Below, in pieces: positions 1 through 9,083 of a stretch of 64,000 nt of DNA. Location: contig NZ_CP019333.1 in the NCBI RefSeq assembly GCF_002163875.1, positions 62,001 through 126,000 on the forward strand, given 5' to 3'. The translations under genes and the position numbers were made by a program. The stretch comes from Gilvibacter sp. SZ-19 (GTDB lineage: Bacteria; Bacteroidota; Bacteroidia; Flavobacteriales; Flavobacteriaceae). Below the pieces are notes generated by a model. That model did not search any database, had not been told where the DNA came from, and worked only from the letters and a program-made list of their open reading frames with translations. How positions within the stretch are numbered: the first letter of the stretch is position 1; each line of letters starts with the position of its first letter.

Positions 1-308
1 TTCAGGTAAAGTGATTGGTGGAAGAAAGTATATACATCTGCTTTACATTTTACCGACGGGGGTAAATTTCCAAAGCACAATATTTTTTCAAAACGATCTT
101 TGTGCTTTTTGTAAAAGCGATGACGCTTCAACAGGCTTGCTGGCATATACATGCAACGGTCTGCAGCCAGCTCTGGGTATTCGTTCTCTAAACGCGCATC
201 GAGCAAATAGAAACAATCCAAATGCTCTGACTCAAAGACCTCGATCAGGTAATCTAAGAGCACTTTGCCTCCACTTTGATTGATGTAAATGGCGTCCAGA
301 AGAATCAT
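1..308 (-). CDS. Glycosyltransferase, N-terminal part (cut by window edge)
   Basis: The minus strand is open from an ATG at 306-308 to the left edge of the window, giving 102 codons with no stop. The protein begins MILLDAIYINQSGGK and continues with LLDYLIE and FYLLDARLENEYPEL. This glycine-containing start, 'I-x-Q-S-G-G-K-V-L-L', is typical of GT-B glycosyltransferases of Bacteroidetes polysaccharide loci. It lies 90 bases downstream of the deacetylase gene in the same direction, so it is probably a late gene of the polysaccharide operon. It would transfer a sugar onto the growing lipid-linked repeat unit in the cytoplasm. The catalytic C-terminal half lies outside the window, so the family and sugar specificity cannot be judged. 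Confidence 0.7.
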   Translation of the reverse strand, partial: MILLDAIYINQSGGKVLLDYLIEVFESEHLDCFYLLDARLENEYPELAADRCMYMPASLLKRHRFYKKHKDRFEKILCFGNLPPSVKCKADVYTFFHQSLYL

Positions 309-398
309 TCTAAAATATTTGATTTGCGATATAACCTTAGCGCAAAAATAAGTAATTAAGCCTCATTACCTAGTCTCGCCTTTAAATAAACACGATGA

Positions 399-1166
399 TC
401 AAGTCCGCTTATGCGAAAGAAAATAATCCAAATGCGACTTGGGCCAGTCTGCTTCAAGATGCCTTCTGTTCAAGACCTTTTTATCCCGACTGAAATAATG
501 CTTGAAATCTGTACCGCTATAGATGTACTTGTGGTAATTCATTGCGATTTTCAAGGCGTTATCGGGAAAATGCTGCATACCACCATAGGTCCAGGCAAAA
601 TGCTCACATTGATAGTTTAATTTTTGCTCCAAGATCTGCTTGTTCTCGCGCAACTGAAAGTCTATCTCATTATCGTCCAATTCGGCCAGATTAAAGTGAT
701 CTAAGGTATGGGAACCTATTAAATGTCCCCGCTGGTGTAAAGATTTAATCTGTTCCCAGTTCATCGGTTTTTTGGTAAAGGTTACTACGCGCTCATTGAA
801 ACCCTCTTGGTATTCCATATCCGATTCGGGATAATTCGCATTGATAAAGAAGGTTCCTCGTGTATTAAAAGCTTCTAAGGCAGGAGCGATATAATCATAG
901 CACTCTTCAAAGCCATCGTCATAGGTAAAGGTCATATACACGGCATCGTCGGTTTGTTTATCCTTTATCTTATTCACTGCTTCTGGCAGACTGATAAATG
1001 TCGCAAACTGATTCAGATGTGCAAGAAATTCATGCATGATCCTCGCATTTTCTTGTCCAGGAGTAGCGGGAGTAACATGATGACTGTTTATGATATGTAC
1101 CCCTTTAACAGGTTGTCTGAGCGTTCCAAAGACTCTTAAATAAACATCGCGAATAAGTGCTCTCAT
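399..1166 (-). CDS. Polysaccharide deacetylase family protein (NodB homology)
   Basis: This 255-residue protein carries the NodB-type metal-dependent deacetylase signature. TFTYDDGF sits at about residues 79-86 (catalytic and metal Asp 83/84), and the SHTLDH motif at 152-157 supplies two metal-binding His (153, 157). It has no signal peptide or membrane segment, so it probably acts in the cytoplasm on a lipid- or nucleotide-linked sugar, or belongs to the cytoplasmic members common in capsule clusters. It lies 40 bases downstream of the Wzy-like gene on the same strand. The likely role is removal of an N- or O-acetyl group from the exopolysaccharide repeat. The family assignment is firm; the substrate is inferred from context. 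Confidence 0.85.
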   Translation of the reverse strand: MRALIRDVYLRVFGTLRQPVKGVHIINSHHVTPATPGQENARIMHEFLAHLNQFATFISLPEAVNKIKDKQTDDAVYMTFTYDDGFEECYDYIAPALEAFNTRGTFFINANYPESDMEYQEGFNERVVTFTKKPMNWEQIKSLHQRGHLIGSHTLDHFNLAELDDNEIDFQLRENKQILEQKLNYQCEHFAWTYGGMQHFPDNALKIAMNYHKYIYSGTDFKHYFSRDKKVLNRRHLEADWPKSHLDYFLSHKRT

Positions 1167-1206
1167 AATTTTTTTGTGCTAAATAGAGTAAAGCATTATG
1201 CTAGTT

Positions 1207-2478
1207 CTAGGCCACTTGGTTTACTACTTCAGCTTTATTTTCGGATTGATAGAAAAACTTTTTTAGAATAAAGAACAAGGCCAAAATACCAATAAATGAC
1301 ATCAGTGAGGTTACGGGAGAACGCACAAAGAAGAATATCATTGGATAGAACATTGCTCCAATGACCAAGTCTAAGGACTTAGATCGGGTACATCTTATAA
1401 AGAAGTTCTCACTTGATTTGAGCGCCCATCCAATCAGAAATATTACTATTAAACTAAAGTAGCCAAAGTCTACAAAGAGCTCCCCAGTAAAACCTAGAGA
1501 AGCACTGTGATTTTCACTCACTACTTGAACCTTGCGAATAAACCAATAACCTAACATAGTAGGTTTGTCGGGCCAAATTGCCCTCGGCACCCAAAAGTAT
1601 AATATAAAACTACTGGCTTTTCCATATTGATGCTTTACTGTCGGATCTTCATAATACTTCAATAATTTGGTGGTGATATCTACAACCAACTCATTACTGC
1701 CGAAAGCTCCAACTTTTTGAGGTAAGGTCCTTTTGGAATCGTCCAAACTAATGTTAACCGTACCTTGAGGATTCAAGCCAGTTCGGGATTGTTTCATCAT
1801 AATACTAGTCAACAAGAACATTATCGCTCCAAGACCCAAAAAAACGTAATTCTTAGTGCTCAATTTAGTGCTGCGCAGAGACAGTCCTACTATGACTAAG
1901 CCCAAAACAGAGAAAAGTAAATGGAAACGTGTTCCGATTAGAAACAGCAAAAACCAAATTGGTATAGATAGCAATAAAGGCCAAACCAAATTAGGTTTTT
2001 TGAGTTTCATGAAATAATAGGCATAAGTAGCAGGCAGTACATAAGCCAAAGAACTGATTATAGAATCCACAAAGCCACCGCCTGACTCGCTCACGGCAAA
2101 GGCCCGGCCGAACACATAAGACTTTATAGCAAAAGGAAATGTATTGACTACGTAAAGGACGGTAAGCCCGATCATAAAAAACAAGGCAGATTTCCTGAGT
2201 TTATTATGTGTGTTCTCTGTTTCGCCCTGTTTCCCAATTACTTGTTTACTATTACTAAAATAACCTAGGATGACCATATTATTTGCGAGCAAAAAGAACT
2301 GCGAAGTGGTCAAAATATTCTCATAGTAGGCTAAGTATGCAGAGGTATTTATCTCTGATAGAATTATGAAAATAAAGGCCGACACCCACACATGTAACAG
2401 GTTAATTTTACGCACTCTAAGAACATCAACGGCCAGAAATAAGGTCAATACATAAAAATATACATGCCCAAGCTGCAA
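1207..2478 (-). CDS. Wzy-like oligosaccharide repeat-unit polymerase (integral membrane)
   Basis: The protein is strongly hydrophobic with about ten or more predicted membrane helices and a large polar loop around residues 210-310 (TGLNPQGTVN, SDKRTLP, DKPTMLGYW). This layout fits O-antigen/exopolysaccharide polymerases of the Wzy type, and the position between flippase, acyltransferase and deacetylase genes supports it. The only canonical start in frame is TTG at 2476-2478. The frame stays open 33 codons further upstream to a stop at 2578-2580, and that extension encodes another membrane-like segment (IFIWFSVIVLSIYTLL). The real protein may therefore start earlier, possibly at an ATA at 2560-2562 that overlaps the previous gene's stop. 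Sequence identity between such polymerases is low, so the call rests on topology and context. Confidence 0.7.
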   Translation of the reverse strand: MQLGHVYFYVLTLFLAVDVLRVRKINLLHVWVSAFIFIILSEINTSAYLAYYENILTTSQFFLLANNMVILGYFSNSKQVIGKQGETENTHNKLRKSALFFMIGLTVLYVVNTFPFAIKSYVFGRAFAVSESGGGFVDSIISSLAYVLPATYAYYFMKLKKPNLVWPLLLSIPIWFLLFLIGTRFHLLFSVLGLVIVGLSLRSTKLSTKNYVFLGLGAIMFLLTSIMMKQSRTGLNPQGTVNISLDDSKRTLPQKVGAFGSNELVVDITTKLLKYYEDPTVKHQYGKASSFILYFWVPRAIWPDKPTMLGYWFIRKVQVVSENHSASLGFTGELFVDFGYFSLIVIFLIGWALKSSENFFIRCTRSKSLDLVIGAMFYPMIFFFVRSPVTSLMSFIGILALFFILKKFFYQSENKAEVVNQVA

Positions 2479-2561
2479 ATAATCGTGCTCTAGTAATGTA
2501 TAGATAGAAAGAACTATAACACTAAACCATATGAAGATTCTTTCTGCGATAAACCCTCTTA

Positions 2562-3536
2562 TTAATAGGTGTGAAAATTAATTGCCGACAATTCTAATTT
2601 GTTCATATCCGGATTAATATTCTCATCCAGAATTTTATAGCAGACATTAGCTTTATTCGGCACCTTGATAAAGCCAAGTTTTTTTAATAAACCGCGTAAC
2701 ACACTATTTACAGAGCTTGGATAACTAATAAGATCTGCTTTGGTCTGAGTCTTAAAATAACGCAACATTGCACGCATGGATTTCTTGGACAGCTCGGGCG
2801 AATTGAACACTAAAATTTGTAGTTCTGTCAGCTCGGCCCGCTTGCCCAGTCTACCTACGGCAAAGGTATCATTCTCATTGTAAACCAGATAATGAGCATT
2901 TGGAAAACTGAAAAATCTATAGTTGATGTAATCTGCCGTTACAACAGGCTCATGGCTCGCTTTATACTTGTAATTGAATTGCTTCGGAAATTGATCCTTG
3001 ATGACTTCCAAATTGCTGGCAAGCGGCACAAAGGGGGTTCGGATCTTTGAAAAGTTTCGAAGCAGATTAAAACTCAATCGTGGACGTAGATAATAAGCGC
3101 TAATGGGTAAAGGCTGCCAATTCTTCTTAATGAAACCTCTTAGACTTTGCGAATTAGGAAAGTTCAGCATGATCTTGACCCCTTGTCGCTTCACTTCTTC
3201 TTCTGCGAACTTAATAAGCTTTGAAAATAAGCCTCGCCCCTGAAAGGCGGGATCTACAAAGGTTTCAAAAGAGAGTACTCCTTCGTACTTCTCTCCATCG
3301 ATCTGAAATGGTTGTTTCCCATATGCCACGCAGCCCACCAGCTCGGTCTTAGTGGCAACACAGGCTAGAATGGAGTCTCCATAAGGATTAGCAAAGAATT
3401 TCCAATAAAACCAATCGCGAGATCGTTTCTCGTGTTTATGGGCCTTGCTTGCCTTGATCAGAAAGTCATCTACGAAATGATCGTGTTGCTTCGGATCAAA
3501 AATAAAATAGTCCAATCTCTCAGGCGTTGCTTGCAT
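2562..3536 (-). CDS. GNAT family N-acyltransferase in polysaccharide locus
   Basis: This 324-residue protein has a GNAT core near residues 50-140. The acyl-CoA pyrophosphate-binding loop appears as VDPAFQGRGLFSKLI (about 93-107), matching the R/Q-x-x-G-x-G/A consensus (QGRG). A second, weaker GNAT-like half follows, so the length fits the two-lobed forms often found in exopolysaccharide and FemAB-like contexts. It probably acylates a sugar amine or hydroxyl of the repeat unit in the cytoplasm. It starts with ATG at 3534-3536, 55 bases after the flippase gene. Its stop overlaps the open frame of the Wzy-like gene. Confidence 0.75.
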   Translation of the reverse strand: MQATPERLDYFIFDPKQHDHFVDDFLIKASKAHKHEKRSRDWFYWKFFANPYGDSILACVATKTELVGCVAYGKQPFQIDGEKYEGVLSFETFVDPAFQGRGLFSKLIKFAEEEVKRQGVKIMLNFPNSQSLRGFIKKNWQPLPISAYYLRPRLSFNLLRNFSKIRTPFVPLASNLEVIKDQFPKQFNYKYKASHEPVVTADYINYRFFSFPNAHYLVYNENDTFAVGRLGKRAELTELQILVFNSPELSKKSMRAMLRYFKTQTKADLISYPSSVNSVLRGLLKKLGFIKVPNKANVCYKILDENINPDMNKLELSAINFHTY

Positions 3537-3591
3537 TGTAATTATAGCGCTAGTGTTTATTGGGATTACTACGAATTTACGACAAGTCCGT

Positions 3592-5085
3592 TCAAATCCG
3601 AATGAATTTTGTCAACTGCCTTAATCTAAACCAAATGTTTTCTCGCAAATCCGGAGAAATCAATTGATATTGCCTAAAAAGGAAGCCAGCCACCAAAACA
3701 ATTGTAATTCCACTCAAGACAAAATATCCTTCAATATAAAATAAGAAATAGAGCCCTACTAATAAGGCTGTTACAAGATTGGTAAAGAAATTAAATCGAT
3801 CTACTCCGCGGATATTAAATAGACGTAAAGAAAATACCGGCAACCACAAGCTCACCACTGCAAATTCTGCGATGAACATAGAGAATAAAATGGCCATAAT
3901 ATCATACTCCGACAAAAGAAAGGTTAATCCGTAAATGACAACTATTCGAATAATCGTGGTCCAAAGAATTACACTTGTCTTGTTGATACTAGTAAAGAAC
4001 ACTACCAAGACCTTACCGTAATTCTTTACTAAGAAAATAAAAGCCAAGAAACAATAGAGCTCTATATTGAACTCCAGTTTGCCACTTGTCCAAACAGCAA
4101 ACAACCAATCCATAAAGAAAAGCGAACTGACAAATCCGATTATCAATAAGAAGCTCGAGAAGAACCAATAGGCTCTAAAAATATTCTTTATCAATTCTGT
4201 TTTGGCCTGACTGAAAAGGTTGATCATTTCTGGCGCTAGTGGAGTTAAGAAGAAATCAGAAAGCTTTAGACCAAAATTCACTATCGTGCGGGTAGCCGTG
4301 AATAGCGGCAAGAAGGTGGTTCCAACAAACGCACTAACAAGCAAGACAATACCATCGTTACCCAAGCGATCTAAGAAGTTACTCAAAGCAAAACTAAAAG
4401 AGGCTTTCATATCTCGCAAGCCTGTCTTAAAATCCCCGTGTTTCCACCAAGGAAAGAACTCAGGCAGCATTCGTTTTAGGTCATACAACATAAAAAGAGA
4501 CATGACGGTCTTTACGGCAAACCACAGCAGCGCCAATTCTATGAGAGTCATCTTGCTGTAGGCTGCAATCACCAAAATGCAAAACTCTATTATGGTCTCT
4601 ATTATGGCGTGTTGAAACATTTTGTAAATCAAGCCAAATGGGTTTAAGACCTTTTGAATTAGATTTCTAAAGGACCCTAAAACAAAGCGATAAGCAAAAA
4701 GAATCAACAATACATGTACTACCTCTTGTTGGTCAATATTATCATCTAAGAAAAAGCTCATCAAGTTTAGCTTATAGATAAGCAGTACAGTAAGTGGTTG
4801 TAAGGCAGCGACAATAAAATTTGCCTTAACTGCAGAACCTAGAACGTGCTTTGCTTTGAGCGCATCTGTATGAACGATCCGATTGATCTCGTTGCCCACA
4901 AAAGTGCTATGTCCTAGTTCAAAAACCTTGATCAGGTTGAATACCACATATAATGCAATCCAAATTCCGTAGACCTCTAAATCCCAAAACTTGAGAAGCG
5001 CCGGAATAAGTAGTAAGTTATACGTCATCAGTACCCCGATGTGTATAGCCTTATACAGGAACGACTTCTCTAATTTTTTAGACAT
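3592..5085 (-). CDS. Wzx-like polysaccharide flippase (MOP superfamily)
   Basis: The protein has 497 residues with about 12-14 hydrophobic helices and short loops, typical of oligosaccharide/lipid flippases of the MOP superfamily. The first helix region (MTYNLLLIPALLKFWDLEVYGIW) resembles the usual start of these transporters, where an N-terminal helix pair is followed by a polar 'E-x-G' turn. It would move the lipid-linked repeat unit across the inner membrane before polymerisation by the Wzy-like protein two genes downstream. It starts 4 bases after the sulfotransferase stop, which suggests translational coupling. The assignment rests on topology and locus context, as is usual for Wzx proteins. 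Confidence 0.8.
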   Translation of the reverse strand: MSKKLEKSFLYKAIHIGVLMTYNLLLIPALLKFWDLEVYGIWIALYVVFNLIKVFELGHSTFVGNEINRIVHTDALKAKHVLGSAVKANFIVAALQPLTVLLIYKLNLMSFFLDDNIDQQEVVHVLLILFAYRFVLGSFRNLIQKVLNPFGLIYKMFQHAIIETIIEFCILVIAAYSKMTLIELALLWFAVKTVMSLFMLYDLKRMLPEFFPWWKHGDFKTGLRDMKASFSFALSNFLDRLGNDGIVLLVSAFVGTTFLPLFTATRTIVNFGLKLSDFFLTPLAPEMINLFSQAKTELIKNIFRAYWFFSSFLLIIGFVSSLFFMDWLFAVWTSGKLEFNIELYCFLAFIFLVKNYGKVLVVFFTSINKTSVILWTTIIRIVVIYGLTFLLSEYDIMAILFSMFIAEFAVVSLWLPVFSLRLFNIRGVDRFNFFTNLVTALLVGLYFLFYIEGYFVLSGITIVLVAGFLFRQYQLISPDLRENIWFRLRQLTKFIRI

Positions 5086-5089
5086 TTGC

Positions 5090-5815
5090 TTACTTAGATT
5101 TCACCCAGTAGTCGTATAGATCGCAGGCCTCTTTGTACATTTTCGTCTCTTTGAGTGCGTCCATTTCTTCCACGAATTTCTTCTTTATAGCTTCGCGGTG
5201 TGGTGAAGGAGATAAGTGCGTGTCAGATATACTAAAAACAGTTTGAACATTTTCATCCGTATGCTCAAAAGGAATGAAGTTTACGCCATACATATCATTG
5301 AGCGACTCCATCACCTTGCCATAGTCTGTAGAGACCTCTTTAAAGCTCGCTAATAGAAACTGGCCTTTATAGGGCTTCAAATTCTTGTAAAAAACAATAT
5401 AGTCTTCCAGATACCAAGAAATATCTGTACTCTTAACAAACTGCTCGTAACTGGTCAGATCGCTCACCATGGCGGCATAAGAAATAACGCAATCATAGGG
5501 GTGACGAATCATAACCATGGTAGGAACTTTGTAACGTATTCCCAGTATGACTTGAGAATAGACATGTAAGTGAGTCGCTATCTTATAGGTATCTGTACCA
5601 TTGGCAAACTTGAATGCCTTAGTACCAAAACTATTTGCCGATCTTGGATAACCTTCAATAAGAATATCTGAATCCGGAGATATGATCTGGCTGTAATTGG
5701 GCTGATCCCTATACCTTCTGAGTTGGATCTGCCGGTAGAGCTCAGGCCATTTCTGTAAAAGGTACTTTAGCTTGTGTTGCAATAGGTAATTTTTGTAATA
5801 CCTAAGGGGTTTCAT
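5090..5815 (-). CDS. PAPS-dependent sulfotransferase
   Basis: This 241-residue cytoplasmic protein carries both PAPS-binding signatures of the sulfotransferase fold: the 5'-phosphosulfate loop GYPRSANSF (residues 55-63) and the 3'-phosphate motif RHPYDCVIS (104-112). It is the only gene here that would use the PAPS made by the CysC/CysD/CysN proteins encoded directly upstream. The adjacent exporter, flippase and polymerase genes suggest the acceptor is a sugar of the exopolysaccharide repeat. The gene lies 30 bases after cysN and 4 bases before the flippase gene. The fold assignment is strong; the acceptor is an inference from context. A role on lipids or small molecules cannot be excluded. 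Confidence 0.85.
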   Translation of the reverse strand: MKPLRYYKNYLLQHKLKYLLQKWPELYRQIQLRRYRDQPNYSQIISPDSDILIEGYPRSANSFGTKAFKFANGTDTYKIATHLHVYSQVILGIRYKVPTMVMIRHPYDCVISYAAMVSDLTSYEQFVKSTDISWYLEDYIVFYKNLKPYKGQFLLASFKEVSTDYGKVMESLNDMYGVNFIPFEHTDENVQTVFSISDTHLSPSPHREAIKKKFVEEMDALKETKMYKEACDLYDYWVKSK

Positions 5816-5845
5816 AAGTTCAGATTTAGTAATGAAAGAATAACG

Positions 5846-7102
5846 CTATAAGATCATCCCTGCAGCCACGGTTTCGTGGGTGGCATCGTCTATCAATACA
5901 AAGCTTCCGGTAATGCGGTTATCGCGATACTCGTCTATAAGCACGGGTTTTGTCGTTCTAATGGTCACACGGCCTATATCGTTCATCTTGAATTCAAGAT
6001 CCTCTTCTTCTCTGTTGTAAGTATTGATGTCGATCTTGTACAACACATTCTTTATCATCGCCTTAGGCTCATTAGAAGTATGCATCAAGGTATACTTAGC
6101 ACGTGGACGAGCTGGATTATTGTGCAACCAACAAAGCATAGCGTCGAATTCTTGTGTAGATTCTGGCTTGTTATTGGTCTTTACGATCATATCTCCGCGA
6201 CTCACGTCGATATCGTCTTCTAAAGTAATGGTCACAGACATGGGTGCAAAAGCCTCTTCCACTTCTCCATCGAAAGTATCTATACTCTTTATCGTAGAGG
6301 TGAATCCCGACGGCATTACAGTTACCTCATCGCCAGGACGTAAAATACCACTGGCCACTCGACCTGCATATCCGCGGTAGTCTATGAATCCTTCACGCTG
6401 CGGACGGATAACTGTCTGAACCGGAAAACGCGCATCGATCTTGTTAAGATCGCTCGAAATATGCATATTCTCCAGTACGTGAAGCAAGGGTGCCCCTTTG
6501 TACCAATCCATATGTTCGCTGCGATTCACCACATTGTCTCCGTTCAGTGCACTGATCGGAATAAAACGGATATCCTTTACCAACAGCTTAGAAGAGAACT
6601 CTTCGAACTGTGCAATGATCTTGGTAAAGACCTCTTCCTGGTAGTCTACCAAGTCCATTTTGTTCACACAAACGATCACGTGAGGGATCTGTAGTAAAGA
6701 GGCGATAAACGCGTGTCTTTTTGTTTGTTCTATAACTCCGTGACGCGCATCGATCAAGATCAAAGCAGCATTGGCCGTAGATGCTCCAGTAACCATGTTT
6801 CTGGTGTACTGAATGTGTCCAGGGGTATCTGCAATGATGAATTTGCGTTTAGGGGTAGTGAAATAGCGGTAGGCTACGTCAATTGTGATCCCTTGTTCAC
6901 GCTCATCGCGCAGACCATCGGTAAATAAGGCCAAATCAACACCTTCGTGTCCTTTGCGTTTACTGGTGTGAGAAACGGCTTCGAGCTGATCCTCAAAAAT
7001 GGCTTTACTATCGTATAAGAGACGTCCAATGAGGGTACTTTTTCCATCATCGACACTTCCGGCTGTTGTAAATCTTAACAGTTGATTGTTGCTGATCTCC
7101 AT
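5846..7102 (-). CDS. cysN: Sulfate adenylyltransferase subunit 1 (GTPase)
   Basis: CysN is the GTP-hydrolysing subunit of ATP sulfurylase, which with CysD makes adenosine 5'-phosphosulfate from ATP and sulfate. The translation-factor GTPase motifs are intact: P-loop GSVDDGKS at residues 15-22, DTPGH at 92-96 and NKMD at 147-150. Beta-barrel domains II and III follow, as in EF-Tu-like proteins. At 418 residues it is a stand-alone CysN with no fused APS kinase, which fits the separate cysC two genes upstream. It follows cysD after 13 bases. The genes for reduction of PAPS to sulfide (cysH, cysI, cysJ) are absent from this locus. Confidence 0.95.
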   Translation of the reverse strand: MEISNNQLLRFTTAGSVDDGKSTLIGRLLYDSKAIFEDQLEAVSHTSKRKGHEGVDLALFTDGLRDEREQGITIDVAYRYFTTPKRKFIIADTPGHIQYTRNMVTGASTANAALILIDARHGVIEQTKRHAFIASLLQIPHVIVCVNKMDLVDYQEEVFTKIIAQFEEFSSKLLVKDIRFIPISALNGDNVVNRSEHMDWYKGAPLLHVLENMHISSDLNKIDARFPVQTVIRPQREGFIDYRGYAGRVASGILRPGDEVTVMPSGFTSTIKSIDTFDGEVEEAFAPMSVTITLEDDIDVSRGDMIVKTNNKPESTQEFDAMLCWLHNNPARPRAKYTLMHTSNEPKAMIKNVLYKIDINTYNREEEDLEFKMNDIGRVTIRTTKPVLIDEYRDNRITGSFVLIDDATHETVAAGMIL

Positions 7103-7115
7103 AAATCCTTATTGA

Positions 7116-8021
7116 TTAAAAGTAACCTTGACGTTTGCGATCTTCCATAGCAGTCTCACTGCGTTTATCGTCGGAACGATTTCCGCGTTCAGTCTGCTTC
7201 ATGGCAGATACCTCCATAGCGATCTTTTCTACCGTATCTGCATCAGACTCAATACCACCGGTAATTGTTATATCACCTAGCGTACGGAAACGGATCTTCT
7301 TGGTCTCGACCTTCTCGCCCTCTTCTAGCTTTAAGAATTCAGAAACAGGGATCCATGAATTGCTTCTCCAAACCACTTTACGCTCGTGCGCAAAATACAA
7401 GGACGGGATCTTGATGTTCTCGCGTTGAATGTAGTTCCAAACGTCCATTTCTGTCCAGTTACTGATAGGGAAGGCTCTAAAATGCTCCCCTTCAAAATGT
7501 CTTCCGTTGAGAATATTCCACAATTCCGGACGCTGGTTCTTTGGGTCCCACTGGCCAAAGTCATCGCGATGTGAAAAGAAACGCTCTTTAGCTCTAGCCT
7601 TTTCCTCATCGCGTCGCCCTCCGCCGATAGCACAGTCAACTTTATGAGATTCAATAGCATCTAATAGCGTTGTGATCTGCAAGGCATTACGCGTAGCGTT
7701 CTTTCCGCGTTCCTCTACCACTCTACCCTGATCGATAGATTCCTGCACAGAACCGACCAAAAGTTGGGCTCCGATCTCTTTTACCAGATCATCTCTAAAC
7801 TGAATGGTCTCTGGGAAATTATGACCGGTGTCCACGTGCATCAAAGGAAACGGTACAGGTGCTGGATAAAAGGCCTTTTTAGCCAAATGGGTCACCACTA
7901 TGGAGTCTTTTCCTCCAGAAAAAAGGATGACCGGATTTTGAAACTGTGCCCATACTTCTCTTAAGATAAAGATGGCCTCAGATTCTAATTCGTCGAGGTA
8001 GTTTAAATAGTACTTGCTCAT
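7116..8021 (-). CDS. cysD: Sulfate adenylyltransferase subunit 2
   Basis: CysD is the catalytic adenylyl-transferring subunit of ATP sulfurylase. The PP-loop SGGKDS lies at residues 35-40, and downstream family motifs such as HVDTGHNFPET and GGGRRDEEKARAKER are present. The length of 301 residues is normal. The start codon lies one base after the end of cysC and the gene is followed by cysN, so the three sulfate-activation genes form one translationally compact unit. The C-terminal tail (RGNRSDDKRSETAMEDRK) is the usual basic end of bacterial CysD. Confidence 0.95.
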   Translation of the reverse strand: MSKYYLNYLDELESEAIFILREVWAQFQNPVILFSGGKDSIVVTHLAKKAFYPAPVPFPLMHVDTGHNFPETIQFRDDLVKEIGAQLLVGSVQESIDQGRVVEERGKNATRNALQITTLLDAIESHKVDCAIGGGRRDEEKARAKERFFSHRDDFGQWDPKNQRPELWNILNGRHFEGEHFRAFPISNWTEMDVWNYIQRENIKIPSLYFAHERKVVWRSNSWIPVSEFLKLEEGEKVETKKIRFRTLGDITITGGIESDADTVEKIAMEVSAMKQTERGNRSDDKRSETAMEDRKRQGYF

Positions 8022-8022
8022 G

Positions 8023-8622
8023 CTAGTTCTTAAGTTCTAACTTGACACGTATTGCAGTTACAATCTGTGCCGTAGATTCTTCTATATTTGATTGGGTCGT
8101 GTCTATTCGGATGTCCGGTTGCTCCGGAGCCTCGTAAGGGGCGTTGATCCCAGTGAAATCCTTGATCAAACCTTGTCTCGCTTTAGCGTAAAGACCTTTA
8201 ACGTCACGACGTTCACACTCCTCCAAAGGGGTGTCTACAAAAATCTCGACAAAGTTAAAATCTTTAACCACACTTTTCACCATTTCGCGGTCCTTTTTAT
8301 AAGGAGACACAAAGGCTGCCAAGACCACAGTCCCAGAATCTACAAAAAGGTTGGCGATCTCTGCAATGCGCCTGATGTTCTCACTGCGATCTTCTGGGGC
8401 AAAACTGAGATCTTTATTGATACCGCTACGGATGTTATCTCCATCTAAAATATAGGTGTGAACGCCCATGCGGTGTAACTCTTCTTCTACGGCATTAGCA
8501 ACCGTAGATTTACCAGAACCCGAAAGACCTGTAAACCAAAGCAGCATACCTTTATGCCCTTTAAGTGCTTCGCGCTCTTTTTGGCCGATCCCGAAATTAT
8601 GTGGAACGATATTCTCTTGCAT
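8023..8622 (-). CDS. cysC: Adenylylsulfate kinase (APS kinase)
   Basis: This 199-residue APS kinase phosphorylates APS at the 3' position to give PAPS. The Walker A sequence GLSGSGKST is at residues 32-40, followed by the APS-binding segment YILDGDNIRSGINKDLSF and the family motif FVEIFVDTPLEECERRD. The gene starts 2 bases after the DUF2061 gene ends and its stop is one base before cysD, so it is part of the same transcript. Making PAPS rather than APS fits use by the sulfotransferase downstream. Confidence 0.95.
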   Translation of the reverse strand: MQENIVPHNFGIGQKEREALKGHKGMLLWFTGLSGSGKSTVANAVEEELHRMGVHTYILDGDNIRSGINKDLSFAPEDRSENIRRIAEIANLFVDSGTVVLAAFVSPYKKDREMVKSVVKDFNFVEIFVDTPLEECERRDVKGLYAKARQGLIKDFTGINAPYEAPEQPDIRIDTTQSNIEESTAQIVTAIRVKLELKN

Positions 8623-8624
8623 AA

Positions 8625-9080
8625 TTATTTAATGCGTTTTTGTAGATACTGACGTATTCTTCCCAAAGGCAATTTTAACCAAAGTCTTTCGTGGAAATAA
8701 TAAAGTACAAATTTAGTAAACAACTCAGTGAGTGCAATATACAAGGCTATAGTGTCGAATTCATTTAAAACAGCACCAGCAATGATAAAAGTAGTAGTCG
8801 TGGCTACCACACGCCACGATATGGTCTTCATCAGGGTGCGTTTTTTGGTAATACGCTGCCCAAAGAGGATCTTTTGCCAGATACGCTCGTGAACATAAAA
8901 GATACCTAGCTTTAAGAAAAACTCTATAAAGCCGATCTTTAATCCATCTTCCAGACTGCATTCACCAGCTAAACAAGTAACCAACAAAACCACCAAAATT
9001 GTGTCGGTTGTGGCTATGATACGCCAAGTAATACCTTTTAAAAGGCTACGGTAATGTGATTCTTGTTTGTAATTGGTCAT
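8625..9080 (-). CDS. DUF2061 membrane protein, tandem duplicated
   Basis: This 151-residue membrane protein consists of two copies of the DUF2061 unit. Copy one (about residues 12-75) contains KGITWRIIATTDT and YVHERIWQKI. Copy two (about 78-142) contains KTISWRVVATTTT and YFHERLWLKL. Each copy has two predicted membrane helices. DUF2061 genes are often found inside sulfate-activation clusters of Bacteroidetes and Proteobacteria, and this one sits between cysQ and cysC with gaps of 2-3 bases. The biochemical function is unknown; a link to sulfate or PAPS handling is an inference from linkage only. Confidence 0.85.
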   Translation of the reverse strand: MTNYKQESHYRSLLKGITWRIIATTDTILVVLLVTCLAGECSLEDGLKIGFIEFFLKLGIFYVHERIWQKILFGQRITKKRTLMKTISWRVVATTTTFIIAGAVLNEFDTIALYIALTELFTKFVLYYFHERLWLKLPLGRIRQYLQKRIK

Positions 9081-9083
9081 GAC

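Noticed and set aside
11-283. Plus-strand open frame of 90 codons at the left edge
   Set aside because: It lies opposite the minus-strand glycosyltransferase frame, which has a good ATG, family-like sequence and the same direction as the neighbouring locus.
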